Assembly: GCA_963971405.1 (NCBI GenBank)
Contig: OZ020488.1
Span: forward strand, 44,312,888-44,376,887
DNA from: Psococerastis gibbosa
Lineage: Eukaryota; Arthropoda; Insecta; Psocodea; Psocidae
Direction of reading: 5' to 3'
DNA length: 64,000 bases
Position numbers and translations under genes: made by a program. Below, piece after piece: positions 11,094 to 20,495 of this stretch. Under the pieces are notes generated by a model, which saw nothing but the letters and a program-made list of their open reading frames with translations, did no database searches and was not told the DNA's origin. Within the stretch, counting starts at the first letter, position 1. Each line of letters begins with the position of its first letter.

Positions 11094-11345
11094 TTGCTTT
11101 CCAATTTATACGTAGTATAAGGAAAGCTTTGTGAAGGTCGAAATTTTCGATTTCGAGATTTCAGTGGATTTACACGGTTTGAGGTCCCAGGAACCCAAAA
11201 AAGTGTTTTTTTACAAAATGTCTTTAGGACAGACCGTCTGTTCGTCGATTTGTGGGAAAACTACAAGGTGGATTTTTATGAAATTCGGCATGTGGGTTTG
11301 CAAAAACCATTCTTTGGGATTATTTTTTTAATATTTTTTAATGTC
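11094..11345 (+). repeat. Family H repeat
   Basis: Begins TTGCTTTCCAATTTATACGT then AGTATAAGGAAAGCTTTGTG, followed by GAGGTCCCAGGAACCCAAAA, TTCGTCGATTTGTGGGAAAA and TGAAATTCGGCATGTGGGTT. The same order is found at 39.6 kb (plus) and 16.1-16.4 kb (minus). The first 30 bases form their own hairpin (CTTTCC...GGAAAG). Class unknown. Confidence 0.75.
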
Positions 11346-11856
11346 TTCCGTTGCAGGACATTCAAATCAATGGAAAAGCAGCCTAGTATCCTTATTTTTA
11401 CTTTTACTGTGCCTTATTCTCATGGAGGGTCGGTGACACGACAGCAGTGTTTCCACACAGTCCTGTTCTCAGTTGAGAGCCCCAAACTTCTCCGGCGATA
11501 TTTCTTCTCAGTGTACCGTTCCACCCCCTCACCCCTAGTGGTCTTCTTCCTTGTATCTCGCGGTTCATCACTCTTTTGACTAGGTGGATTTCGTCTCTAT
11601 GTAGTAGGTACGTGCCCCCACCAGCTCAGTCTCTTTTCTCTCAGTTTCTTCTGTACATCACGGGTTCTCAGCACTCAGCAGTCTAATAGAAATAAAAATA
11701 TTTTAAAAATATTGCTGAAGCCTGATTAAATTATGCCTATATAACAGTTTCAGTTGCATTATCACTTTGCAATGAATCACATAAAAGTTGTTGAACGTGA
11801 ACGTTATATGAACATTATATAATAATAAAAATAATAATAATTGTGGATTGACTTGA
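11346..11856. other. Gene-free stretch
   Basis: The family H similarity fades at about 11345. The 109-codon plus frame at 11250-11579 is half repeat translation and shows no motif. An AT-rich AATAATAAA run lies at 11820-11840. Confidence 0.35.
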
Positions 11857-12123
11857 AATTGCTAGGAACAGAATAACTTTAGAATAAGAATACTGGCTAG
11901 TTATTTATTGTGTGTCTATATGTTACTGTATGTCTTTTTACGTCACGTCACGTTTAGAACAAGTTCTTTTTATGCATTGTTAGAATAAGATTGTTTAAGT
12001 TAAGCGTATGTATTTTGGAAATTGTATTGTTCTTGGACGTGGGTTAGCCAGAAAAAGCCTTTCTAGTCTTAAGTCTTGCCCCGTAAATATAAGATGTTTA
12101 TTATTATTATTATTATTATTATT
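11857..12123 (+). mobile_element. LINE 3' UTR with (ATT)n tail, family K
   Basis: Nearly identical in order to the 3' UTR of the LINE at 44.4-45.0 kb: GCTAGGAACAGAATA, TTAGAATAAGATTGTTTA, TTAAGCGTATGTATTTTG, GACGTGGGTTAG and CTTAAGTCTTGCCCCGTAAA. It ends in (ATT)n at about 12098-12123. The 5' end is truncated just before the coding stop seen in the longer copy, typical of LINE target-primed insertion. Confidence 0.75.
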
Positions 12124-12209
12124 GACCAGAAATTTGACAACTACATTTAAGATAAAATAAATAAATTTCCGACAATACATCATTGACGGCGATGAGCGTA
12201 AGCCCATAC

Positions 12210-12480
12210 ATAACCCATATATGAGGAACTTGGTTACAAACGTGGCCAACTCCATTTTTTCCAAAAATGGGGTTTTGATCCAACCTTGCAGAAAATTGTA
12301 ATGTCCATCTGCACGTTGTAAAATAAAGTGACAAAAGCAGCCAGATTGCGCACAGAAGCGCTGAGATGTCTAGGGTTAGCTATAAACTTAATGCAATTTT
12401 CAACAGAAAATCCGCTCTCCTGAAAAATTCTACAACTTGGAGTTGGCCATGTTTGTAAACAGCCCCCTCATATATTGCAG
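12210..12480. repeat. Inverted-repeat element, possible MITE
   Basis: CATATATGAGG...GTTACAAACGTGGCCAACTC at 12218-12255 is mirrored by GAGTTGGCCATGTTTGTAAA...CCTCATATAT at 12440-12476, with about 180 bp between. It lies in the 3' UTR of the older LINE described next. Confidence 0.6.
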
Positions 12481-12559
12481 TATTATATGGAGTAATGGAG
12501 TATGTAACACTGACATTAAATTAACTTTGGTTGAAGAGGCCTTCTTGTTGAGTTGCAAT

Positions 12560-12725
12560 CTTGGGATTGGTTTGCGGCAAATGTTGTATTTTTCTCGTCC
12601 ACTCTTGACTGTTTTCAGTCCTTTAAGTTTATAGGTGTCGCACCCTGGGTCCTTCATGACATCCTCTAGTTACTCCTTCCTCTGTCGTCCTCTTGAGTTG
12701 GTGCCTTCAGCCATACCCTCAATGA
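12560..12725 (-). pseudogene. Host LINE, 3' coding piece (split)
   Basis: Minus-strand translation reads IEGMAEGTNSRGRQRKE, stop, LEDVMKDPGCDTYK, then a REKYNICRKPIPRLQ-like tail. The Gly/Arg stretch, a DVxxDxGC segment and a final REKW-like motif are the C-terminal signature of RTE- or Jockey-like LINE proteins. Its N-terminal continuation lies at 13217-13358, beyond an inserted LINE. Stops and frameshifts show it is dead. Confidence 0.65.
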
Positions 12726-13216
12726 TATAATAAATAATAAATAAAAATGCGTGTATTTATTAGAAAAACATTACAAATCATCCATTACAAACCGGTGCCA
12801 CAAAGCCAAAAAGGCGCGTTGGGATCACCGAACAATTTACAGTTTACTTTATTATATTAGGTTTTAGTTTTTAATGTGTACCTGTGAATAGATTTAATAT
12901 ATAATTCATAATGATAGAATCGGCAATATTTTCTTGGTATCCGGCCGTGATCATTTCATTGTAGTAACTCAAACCTCTATAGTTGACAGAATTTCTGCTG
13001 TGTGTTAATTTGTAATTAGGAACCGTGAGGAAACCACGTCCTGTTTGCATGGTGCTTGTGTTATTAGCAGAAATTCTGTCACATTGGAAGTTACTCAAGT
13101 TACTTACAACCATTGTTAGTAAAATTTTCTTGTACAATAGTTGAAATGACAATATTCCTAACTCCTCTTTTATTTTGTTGAGCATCCTCATGGCAAATTT
13201 TTGTAACAATTTTTTT
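12726..13216 (-). mobile_element. LINE nested in another LINE, family L
   Basis: The minus-strand open frame (most of 12871-13216) reads LLQKFAMRMLNKIKE, NTSTMQTGRGFLTVPN and LTHSRNSVNYRGLSYYNE. This matches the general pattern of a LINE RT C-terminal region (two basic helices, then a Ser/Tyr-Arg-Gly-x-x-x-x-Asn motif). The stop is at 12871, followed by a 3' UTR with CCCAACGCGCCTTTTTGGCT and a TTTATTATTTATTATA tail ending about 12726. The same 3' UTR lies at 31.96-32.09 kb on the plus strand. The 129-codon frame starts at an ATG inside the interrupted host LINE, so its first ~14 codons are chimeric. Confidence 0.65.
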
Positions 13217-13358
13217 AGTTTTTGAGGAGCCCTTTGTGTCTCAGAATATGCCCCATCCATTAGCCTCTTCTTGTTGGAATGGTTGCCATAATAGCTCTTT
13301 TTTTGTTTATTCTATGGAGCACTTCTTCGTTGGTTATGGTCTCTCCATGAAGAGGTTA
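13217..13358 (-). pseudogene. Host LINE, 5' coding piece (split)
   Basis: Minus-strand translation reads LHGETITNEEVLHRINKKRA, then IMATIPTRRG, stop, WMGHILRHKGLLKN. The W-x-GHxLRH motif normally runs on to KTIIEG and a Gly/Arg-rich stretch, which is found at 12560-12725. The two halves therefore belong to one LINE interrupted between LLK and IEG. Confidence 0.7.
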
Positions 13359-13445
13359 CTTCCACGTTAAAACCGAAATTAGAGGATACAGAAAAACTGG
13401 ACTTGGTGGGATTCGAACCCACGTTCACTGTTGAAACCACTAGTT
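13359..13445 (-). mobile_element. tRNA-derived SINE, minus, 3' portion
   Basis: Minus strand: GTGGGTTCGAATCCCACCAA (Pol III B-box GGTTCGAATCC) followed by the body AGTTTTTCTGTATCCTCTAA. The same body follows the tRNA-like heads at 38.3 kb (plus) and 45.5 kb (minus). The A-box half is displaced by the sequence at 13446-13538. Confidence 0.7.
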
Positions 13446-13538
13446 TTCATTTTAAAAATAATAATAATTTAAAAAATCATTGACGCGCAAGCGGACATTG
13501 GCATTTGCCTCAGTTTCCTATTGGTAAATCCGCCACTG
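13446..13538. mobile_element. TIR-element right end in a SINE
   Basis: Ends with CCTATTGGTAAATCCGCCACTG, the inverse of the CAGTGGTGGATTTATCAATA start at 49312. CAGTTTCC adjoins. It sits where the SINE head should be, implying insertion with loss or decay of the other terminus. Confidence 0.5.
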
Positions 13539-13875
13539 CAGGTCTGTGAACTTACTTAATGCCATAAAGGCAATACTTTACACATTATATAGCAGTATTA
13601 TAATATGGAGTACATAAAACGTCTTATTATATTGTATAACATTGTTATATGAACAAAAATGTTATATGAACGAAAATGTTATGAACAAAATGTACTAATT
13701 GGAAAAATACAAGCACACGTAACAATGCCATCGGAGGAACAGCTTAAAATACCAACAGTGACGATGAACTGAAACAGGAAAAATCTGATTTTTCCTGTTG
13801 GAATTGCGCCTCATCTTATTCTGTACAATTGCAAACTAGAATAACATGAAATTGCTCAGAAAATAGGCATTTATA
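13539..13875. other. Segment shared with 45.7 kb, then AT-rich sequence
   Basis: CAGGTCTGTGAACTTACTTA and CATAAAGGCAATACTTTA recur at 45712-45760 in the same position and orientation relative to a minus-strand SINE, so the SINE and segment may be parts of one longer unit. From 13610 the sequence is AT-rich with short internal repeats of ATGTTATATGAAC. Confidence 0.5.
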
Positions 13876-14110
13876 TCATTGAAAGAATGAATGAACGAAT
13901 GAATGCATAGTTTATTTTCTATCTTTACATAAAGTAAGTAAAGTAAAGTAAATTTTTATTTCCTTCAAAATATAGATTTACAATTATTTTATAAGTATAA
14001 TATCAGTAGGAGGGGACCATTTAGGACGAGCCTGTGCTGGGCCCCCTTTTAATATAGGTAATAGCTAAAACTAAAAACGAAAAACAATATAAAAACAATA
14101 TACAATAAAA
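13876..14110 (-). repeat. Possible retroposon 3' region, minus
   Basis: GAATGAATGAACGAATGAAT and AAGTAAGTAAAGTAAAGTAA microsatellite-like runs precede GGGGACCATTTAGGACGAGC and GCTGGGCCCCC. A CCCATAGGG-type relative with a (TTGTA)n run is at about 58.2 kb. It could be a LINE 3' UTR with a short-repeat tail. Confidence 0.4.
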
Positions 14111-14387
14111 AAACAGATTTAGGGGGAAAATTATTAGTTTAGACTAGTTATGTTAATAACGGAGGTAAATATGAATGAATGCGTATGTTTTGTACGGTGT
14201 GGTAATGTATTGTATAGAGTAGGTCTAGTGTAGGTAGTGTTTTTTGATATTTTACGTTTGTTTATATACGACACTTGTGTTTCTATAAGCCATTTGTGGA
14301 TTCTTACATTTATTATTTTATTTGTAGTTTTGACGGTGCCGAGCACATACGGTATCTCTACCTGTAATACTGTATTGTACTGTTTGT

Positions 14388-14563
14388 CAAGGGTGGATTT
14401 TAGGGGGGTCAGGGGATCTGGACCCCCCCCCCAAACAAACAAAATTAAATGAACTTACACTAGATAATTTGGGTTTACAGTGGGAATTAAAAATAATGAT
14501 GTTTTTTAATGTTATAATCCACTGAATCTGCCCTCTGACCCTTGGAGGCAAAAACCGCCCTTA
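14388..14563. mobile_element. hAT-like MITE, family D
   Basis: Starts CAAGGGTGGATTTTAGGGGG and ends GGAGGCAAAAACCGCCCTTA. The core ACTAGATAATTTGGGTTTAC and AGTGGGAATTA is shared with 33844 and 59820. No clean TSD is visible here. The next bases to 14596 (GCACCGCGGTGCACAGTCTG then GGAACCACTG) look like the end of another hAT-type element, so this copy may have inserted at that terminus. Confidence 0.7.
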
Positions 14564-14596
14564 GGGCACCGCGGTGCACAGTCTGGGAACCACTGG
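14564..14596. mobile_element. Terminus of a separate hAT-type element
   Basis: The reverse complement begins CAGTGGTTCCCAGACTGTGC, a terminal sequence style common in hAT elements. The partner end is not found in the upstream sequence. Confidence 0.4.
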
Positions 14597-14630
14597 CCTA
14601 ATTTATAATTTTATTTCATCCCGATGGAAT

Positions 14631-14870
14631 GACAATAATGGACAAACTGAGACAAGCTTAGACAATAATGGACAAGCTGAGACTACCTTAGACAATAATG
14701 GACAAGCTGAGACAAGCTTAGACAAGCTTAGACAATAATGGACAAGCTGAGACAAGCTTAGACAAGCTTAGACAATAATGGACAAGCTGAGAGAAGCTGA
14801 GACAAGCTTAGACAAGCTTAGACAATAATGGACAAGCTGAGACAAGCTTAGACAAGCTGAGACAAGCTTA
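14631..14870 (+). repeat. Minisatellite grown from family G
   Basis: Tandem units of GACAATAATGGACAAGCTGA plus one or more GACAAGCTTA decamers, about 240 bp in all. Other family G copies carry a single GATGGACAAGCTGAGACAAG. The array is thus a local expansion of one repeat segment. Confidence 0.9.
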
Positions 14871-14930
14871 CCATTAACGCAATGAAACAGGAGAAAGCAT
14901 GACTTAACGAAGTACAGATACGAGTCACCA
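14871..14930 (+). repeat. Family G, 3' portion
   Basis: CCATTAACGCAATGAAACAG, then CATGACTTAACGAAGTACAG and ATACGAGTC continue family G after the minisatellite, as at 26.8 kb. Confidence 0.75.
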
Positions 14931-14975
14931 ATGGCTTACTAATGTCTATAACATTATATATATGTACGCATAAGT

Positions 14976-15178
14976 CATAAGAGCGGCGAGAAATGCTTCT
15001 AACTTCCCTAAATTGCTTAGAAACCATCTCTTAGAGAAAGCTTTCTACACTGTCACTGAGGCACTAGCACAATGACAATGACAGAACTACCTGATTTTGA
15101 CGATACTCTGACGATTTTATCTTATATTTTACATGTATTGTATAATTTAAAGGAAATATATATTGTATTGTATTGTAT
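14976..15178 (+). pseudogene. LINE C-terminal tail and (TTGTA)n tail, family R
   Basis: Coding 14983-15075 translates to AARNASNFPKLLRNHLLEKA then FYTVTEALAQ and TGA. A paralogue at 18.33-18.49 kb (minus) extends upstream with KCERLDPILQGFAYLRKLPI. An L-P followed by a K-x-x-L-x-x-x-AFY-T-x-x-E ending is typical of LINE ORF2 C-termini. The 3' UTR ends in ATTGTATTGTATTGTA. Strongly 5'-truncated. Confidence 0.65.
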
Positions 15179-15525
15179 ATCGTAGATATATAACCGAAAC
15201 TGCGAGGGGCCAACTCATAATGTGTCTTTCCGTTTCTTAGCCACTGCTAGTAAATGAATTCAAAGGACATGATATTACATTGTATACTGTGAGAAATGCC
15301 AAATTGCTACTGCATAACGAATGCACGATTTAACTGTAATGTTTTTGTTAAAATATAAAAAAGACATACTTGACTTGAATGTAACAGGCTTAGAAAAAAG
15401 GTAGGTACTTTAAAAGTTGACCTATTGAAAGGGGCTTCCAGGCGCACTATTTCATTTTTCCTTAGAAAGTAGGTACGCGTGGGTCAGGGTGAGTCAGGGT
15501 GAACCTTTTTACAATATTTCATTAG
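15179..15525. other. Gene-free stretch
   Basis: Nothing recognised; GGGTCAGGGTGAGTCAGGGT at 15481-15500 is a short two-copy direct repeat. Confidence 0.4.
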
Positions 15526-16050
15526 GTATGGTGAAAAGCGGTTTCTCATCTATTCTCCATGTGCAAGCAAAATGGGCAATTTAATAGATTACAGATTAGA
15601 TTAATAGACCACACATTAATTAAATATATGAAATTGATTTACTTACAGCATACAAACAACAGATTGTTTGGTACGTCTACCTTTCGTGTCAGGTCCTGCG
15701 ACCTAACACTGATGGATTCGTACCCCGGCCCAGCAGGTTCATGTTTAGCGAAACTCTTCATTTTACGCACTGGGGCGTCACCTATATAAATGGTGAAAAG
15801 TGTTTTCCCCTCTATTCTCTATGTTCATGCAAAATGGGCAATTCATAGCTTCAAATGACCACACAATATACGTAAATCGACTATGTGAAGTTGATTTATC
15901 TGCAGAATAAAAACAACAGGTTGTTAGGTACTGTACGTATACCTGTCGTGTCAGGTCCTGCGACCTAACACTGATGGATTCGAACCCCGGCCCAGCAGGT
16001 CCATGTAGGGCAGAACTCTTCATTTTACACACACTGGGGCGCCACCTAGG
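15526..16050 (-). repeat. Tandem pair of 262-bp SINE-like units
   Basis: Two direct copies, 15526-15787 and 15788-16050. Both carry GGTGAAAAG, AAAATGGGCAATT, GTGTCAGGTCCTGCGACCTA, GATGGATTCG and CACTGGGGCG. On the minus strand GGGGTTCGAATCC is a Pol III B-box, and GTGTTAGGTCGCAGGACCTG lies close by. A SINE inserted beside itself or a tandem duplication fits; ORFs within are just repeat translation. Confidence 0.75.
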
Positions 16051-16145
16051 ATATGCGACAGATGTCATATGCGATGCGTTCGCTCCATCATCGCAGATCA
16101 CTCCAAAATCGTGCACTCTTAATTTGACAGAGAGATCCAGGGATG

Positions 16146-16355
16146 GGCAAAGTTATACTATGATGCCCATTTTTCCAAAAACCAATGCAAAATTTCATAA
16201 AAATTGGCCGAGTAGTTTAGACATTTCGTAAAAACCACTTTTTTAGGTTCCTGGGACCTCAAAACGTGTAATTCCGTTAAAATCTCGGAATCGGACATTT
16301 CGACCATCACAAAGCTTTCCTTATACTACGTATAAATTGGAAAGCAAAAAGGTAA
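16146..16355 (-). repeat. Family H repeat, minus
   Basis: Ends (plus view) AAAGCTTTCCTTATACTACG then TATAAATTGGAAAGCAAAA, the reverse complement of the family H start at 11.09 and 39.59 kb. GGTTCCTGGGACCTCAAAAC and GGCCGAGTAGTTTAGACATT match its interior. Truncated at about 16146. Confidence 0.75.
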
Positions 16356-17239
16356 ACATGATAATTTTAGAATGATGTCATTCAAAATTGTTTTGTCTCC
16401 ATTTTTAACCCCAAGAATAAGTTAATACCAATCGCTATGGTAGGCTCGCGGGCGTAGTTTTAACTGTTTTCAGCCGGGATTTTGATGACACTGAAAATAA
16501 CAATATTTGCTTTTGTAGGATAATTAAAAACTAAAGTGTTTATGAAGGTTTAATTAATGTAACTCTGAAAATTGGCACAAATTTCCTGATTTTGTAGCTG
16601 TAACAACAACCCTCCCCCACCCCCTAAAGCTGCGCCTGTTTGTGGCGCCTACATTCAATTTAATGCAAGAAGGGTGCTACTTTGAGTTCCCTTCATAATC
16701 TTAGACCCTCAAAATTATTTGTGCCCTTAGGGTGGGGGGGTCAAGACTCGTTGCCATACATGCCAATTAAGTCGAGCTAGCGCCGCTGTTACGATGTCAA
16801 TGATAAGCATGTCTAAGCTTGCTCATTGGCTAGTTAATAGTAGGTGTGGTGGGTTGACATCGAGGAGCAGACCAGTTTGCCAATGATTACATATTCATTC
16901 GGAAACAATACCAACAATAAATTTAATTGTTATACTTTGCAATGCCTGCAAAGTATTACTTACAGAAGCAATAATGAAACAAACGAATGCCAACTAAGTA
17001 ATTTTATATTATATTAGGATTAATTAATTTTAGGATTAGATTGATCATCACGGGAATGCCCAAAGGTGCCCCTCTGAACCACACACACTAACAAATTGTA
17101 CATCAAAACAGTATACACAAATATATTTGAATTTGAATTTGAATACCCGAAAACCGATGGGATCGTTGAAAGGGCATGGTTCAAATAGGCTTACGTCGCT
17201 AAAAATGCCTTCAATAATAATAATATTAAAATAATATTA
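16356..17239. other. Gene-free stretch
   Basis: Includes a minus family G fragment at about 16850-16912 (GTTGACATCGAGGAGCAGAC, CAGTTTGCCAATGATTACAT), C/G-rich pieces at 16608-16640 and 16730-16745, and a short (TTTGAA)n run at 17125-17146. Confidence 0.45.
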
Positions 17240-17296
17240 ATAAAGGAGTCGAGACCCCCCCCCCCTGCTTGACAACAATTCTGGGTACGGCACTTG
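17240..17296. mobile_element. Orphan right end of a family A/B element
   Basis: A C run then CTGGGTACGGCACTTG, the inverse of the CAAG-GCCGTACCCAG-type terminus. No left end is found upstream. Confidence 0.5.
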
Positions 17297-17640
17297 TCTT
17301 GGCAGAAAAAGGAACAGCTAACTTTAAAGACATGCTGACTACCCTGTGCTGTGAAAATTACACAGAGACAACTGCGTTTATAATCGTAAATAAACCATTT
17401 TGCCTAGCCCTGAATCAATGATGTATTGATACAGGATGGCGCGCGTCCCTTGTCGGTTTTTCCTTGTAGGCACATCACTTATAGACTCAATCTGGCTCAA
17501 TCATTTTAGGACAAGGATAAAGTGGCGGTTGCGATGGGCAATGGTGTTTAGAAATTTAAAAAAAATTGTGAATAACGCCACTGATACTATCCCAGATAAC
17601 CCCATTTATCTATTTATTATAAGGAGGAATTTTAAAATCG
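17297..17640. other. Gene-free stretch
   Basis: A 70-codon plus frame (17436-17648) has no recognised motif and ends in the adjoining SINE tail. Nothing else seen. Confidence 0.35.
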
Positions 17641-17710
17641 GCAAATAAATAAAGTTGGACTTTTTTGTTCTATTATTAAGCCAGCCTAGAGGAGTTAGGT
17701 CTACTATATA
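17641..17710 (-). mobile_element. SINE 3' tail fragment, minus
   Basis: TTTGTTCTATTATTAAGCCA, then GAGGAGTTAGG: reverse complement of the SINE 3' body at 43.40-43.49 kb (CCTAACTCCGCTAGGTTGGC). Confidence 0.6.
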
Positions 17711-18325
17711 ACATAGTCGGGATCAAACTATCTTTTGGCAGAATTAAAATTTTTACCGGGGGGCGTAAAGGCGGGTTTAAGGGTGGGGGCATAAATGGTA
17801 TCTCGGAATTTCCAAATGTAAACATTGGCCATGTTACAAATCAAATGAAACATCTATTGGACACCTTTAATTTGTTATTTTAAGTGGAACCTATATCTTA
17901 AGGTTTAGACATAATTGGTATACTATCGTCTTATTTAAGGTTCTGCATTTCTCTGGAGATTCTTAATGGAAATGTGGCTTGTGTTAGACCTACAGTAGAA
18001 TTCGAAATTGTTTCATGAAACTTCACGAAATTGGCTCTAGATGTACGCGTACCGGTTTTTCCGGTTACATTTTACAATAAAGTAATGAACAAAGTACAAG
18101 TAATCAACAAGAAAGTATATTGTAAAATCTTCAAAATCTGGTAGTTCAGTCTTTGTCAATAGTCATTAAGGTAAATAAATAAATAAATAATAACTAAATA
18201 TATATATATATATATATTTATATATATTTCTGTTAAATTAGCAATACAATCGAGTAGTAAAACAAGTACAGTACCTATAATCGACAAAAAAGTATACAAA
18301 TAAAATCGTCAAAATATCGTCATTG
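17711..18325. other. Gene-free stretch with (TA)n
   Basis: G-rich ACCGGGGGGCGTAAAGGCGG at 17756-17775 recalls a TIR end without a partner. A TAAATAAATAAATAA run (about 18174-18190) and a (TA)n run (about 18199-18219) follow; the former may be a LINE tail. Confidence 0.4.
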
Positions 18326-18495
18326 TCATTGTGCTTGTGCCTCAGTGACAGTGTAGAAAGCTTTCTCTAAGATATGGCTTCTAAGCAATTTAGGTAAGTT
18401 AGAAGCATTTCTCCCCGCTCTCAGTTCAATTGGGAGTTTTCTAAGGTAGGCGAAACCTTGCAGTATAGGATCCAGTCGCTCACACTTGGCTGTGC
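18326..18495 (-). pseudogene. LINE C-terminal tail, family R, minus
   Basis: Minus-strand open frame reads KCERLDPILQGFAYLRKLPI, ELRAGRNASNLPKLLRSHIL, EKAFYTVTEAQAQ and stop at 18326. About 55 codons are open with no disabling change. Only the C-terminal end remains and the RT core is missing. The paralogue at 14.98 kb shares the last 30 residues. Confidence 0.65.
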
Positions 18496-18654
18496 GTGGT
18501 GCTGGTCTTACCAGTTATCCCCTTCGCGTCGTGTTGTAGGTGTGGGTGTCCCCATTTTGTTCAAATTTCCCCCACACCATGTAAAATGCATTTATATAAA
18601 TGTAAAGGCTTGGGGCCGTCAGGATTTTTATTGTTTCAAAGTGAGAGCGACAAC

Positions 18655-18730
18655 TGCTAGTGCCTCAGTGACAGTGTAGAAAGCTTTCTCTAAGAAATGG
18701 TCTCTATGAAATTTAGGGAAGTGTAGGCAA
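18655..18730 (-). pseudogene. Second family R fragment, minus
   Basis: TGCCTCAGTGACAGTGTAGA then AAGCTTTCTCTAAGAAATGG repeats the 18.33-kb sequence about 330 bp downstream, for some 75 bp only. Confidence 0.6.
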
Positions 18731-18785
18731 AGCTTGGAAGATATTAGATAAGCTTATGTTTTTCTATTGACTATGAAACTCTAAC

Positions 18786-18930
18786 CAGGGGCGGATGTAG
18801 CCAATTTGTTTTGGGAGGGGTCAAAATAGAATAAACTAAGTATAACCTAATTTATTTACATGCAACAGACTTACTAAATTTTGGGCTACCCCCTGCTCCC
18901 CCCCCCCTCTGTATCCTGTATCTGTCATTG
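18786..18930. mobile_element. hAT-like MITE, family C (145 bp)
   Basis: Flanks 18778-18785 and 18931-18938 are both ACTCTAAC, a perfect 8-bp TSD. Ends CAGGGGCGGATGTAG and CTGTATCTGTCATTG are imperfect inverts. The body (TTTATTTACATGCAACAGAC, CTAAATTTTGGGCTACCCCC) is shared with 4385, 37835 and 49108. A C-rich run lies inside the right end. Confidence 0.87.
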
Positions 18931-18938
18931 ACTCTAAC

Positions 18939-19439
18939 CTGATGAAGGCTTGAAAAGAATCTGAAATTTTTGAAATGAAGGCAACGCCACTGCTGTTGCA
19001 TCACATGGGGCGCTGCATAATTATCCCTTTTTCAACGTAGGGGACTTGTCAATAAGTATGGAGATACGTCAAGAGCCGACACGTTCTGTCAATGTAGGGC
19101 CCTACGGTGATAGAGATGTATCGTGCTGTATCAATGCTGAGGCTTCATGATTGAGTCTTCGGTTGTCGTGATAGTGAAGTCGACTATAAACCATGCGAAG
19201 CCCCGCATTTTATATTGTCTTCCACTCCCATTTATATCTTCTTCTTATTATTTATGCATTGTAATATTTATTATATTATTAACTTTCGCTTTATGTTATT
19301 GTGTATAGATTGCTTAAGAAGATATGTAGCGCACATATTGACCACAGCAAAAATCATTATTTTTTTATTTTAAAATATATACTGCGAAATAAGTTAGTAA
19401 TTAAATTGGACAAGGGGCCCATGGCCATGGACCGGAATA
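18939..19439. other. Gene-free stretch
   Basis: AT-rich sequence without recognised repeats. A CCCATGGCCATGG palindrome sits near 19419-19431. Confidence 0.35.
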
Positions 19440-19702
19440 TTGGGGGGTAGTCATAATTTAAATATTGGCGCCTCACTTGAGACTGGCGACTCTGGCGTTA
19501 AAACTATCACTTCTACCTTTCAAGTCCGTACTGACCTGACTTCTTTATATCTGCAACCCGTGTTTTATATTTTCCCTTTTTATCAATTTTGCATCGTCAA
19601 ATAATACTGTACATTCAAGCCTCCTATTCAAGACCGAAAGAAAGCGACCAGTACCGAGCTCGGGAACGGCTGCACCGTCAAAACCCAGAGAATCAGCTGT
19701 AA
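19440..19702. repeat. Family U repeat, copy 1
   Basis: Shares TAATTTAAATATTGGCGCC at its start and GTACCGAGCTCGGGAA at its end with 28690-28980, in the same order and orientation and at similar spacing (about 200-240 bp). Confidence 0.55.
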
Positions 19703-20053
19703 GCAGGGACGCCGACTTGGGGGGGGGGGGGGGGGCACGGGCCATCTTGCCCCCGCAGACTAGTTTCTGGGGGGGGGCAGCGTCCCCCTGAAGCAAAGAG
19801 CCCTTAGTGCAGTTTTTTTTACTTGTCTCCTTTAATATTTCAAAGATTAAGATAAAAATAAATCTCATAAATTGGAATTTGCACCGCATCAACTTTTAGA
19901 AAATTTTTCACGCCAATTTTGTTCGTATAGCCAACTTTTCTAGATTATAGTTACTTTAAGGAACCAATTACCAATGCATTTTCTTAATACTTTCCAGGGT
20001 ACCGAATTCTTGCTCCCCCCCCCCCCCAGAATTTTTAAAACTCGGCGTCCCTG
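19703..20053. mobile_element. hAT-like MITE, 351 bp, in family U
   Basis: The ends CAGGGACGCCGACTTGGGGG and ACTCGGCGTCCCTG are inverts. Flanks GCTGTAAG and TCTGTAAG match in 7 of 8 bases. An 18-G run adjoins the left TIR and a 14-C run the right. The GCACGGGCCATCTTGCCCCC segment recurs in the element at 53545. Confidence 0.85.
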
Positions 20054-20240
20054 TCTGTAAGTACATTAAATATCATCTTCCACAACCCTACTTAATTAAT
20101 TAAATATCTATCTCGTCCTTCGTCAAAAATCCCCTATTTACAGTCCTAAATTAACCCCTTTCTTCTTCGTATAATTATAAAATGGTCTATCTAAGTTGTA
20201 TTTACCACTACTGCAATATAAACTTCCTTATCTTCATTAG

Positions 20241-20464
20241 TCAGAATGGCGTAGAGGTAACGACTCGGACTATCATCCAGAAGGTGACTGGTTCGAGTCC
20301 CACCCGAATGCCAAAATTTTCTAGTGGTACAATTATTTATCTTCTGACTACCATGCTTCGGAGGGCATGTAAAGCCGGCGGTCCCGGCAGTCTTCCCTGA
20401 CTGTCGATAGGTTAAACAGGAGGCTGTTGATGCAACCTGAAAACTCCTGTACCACCCCGACACG

Positions 20465-20494
<30 letters not shown>
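20241..20494 (+). mobile_element. tRNA-derived SINE with poly(T) end
   Basis: The head AATGGCGTAGAGGTAACGAC (A-box-like) and GGTTCGAGTCCCACC (B-box) are spaced like a tRNA promoter. The body CCATGCTTCGGAGGGCATGT then AAAGCCGGCGGTCCCGGCAG matches the SINE at 43.3 kb. It then diverges (CTGTCGATAGG, CTCCTGTACCACCCCG) and ends in about 27 T. Confidence 0.82.
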
Positions 20495-20495
<1 letters not shown>

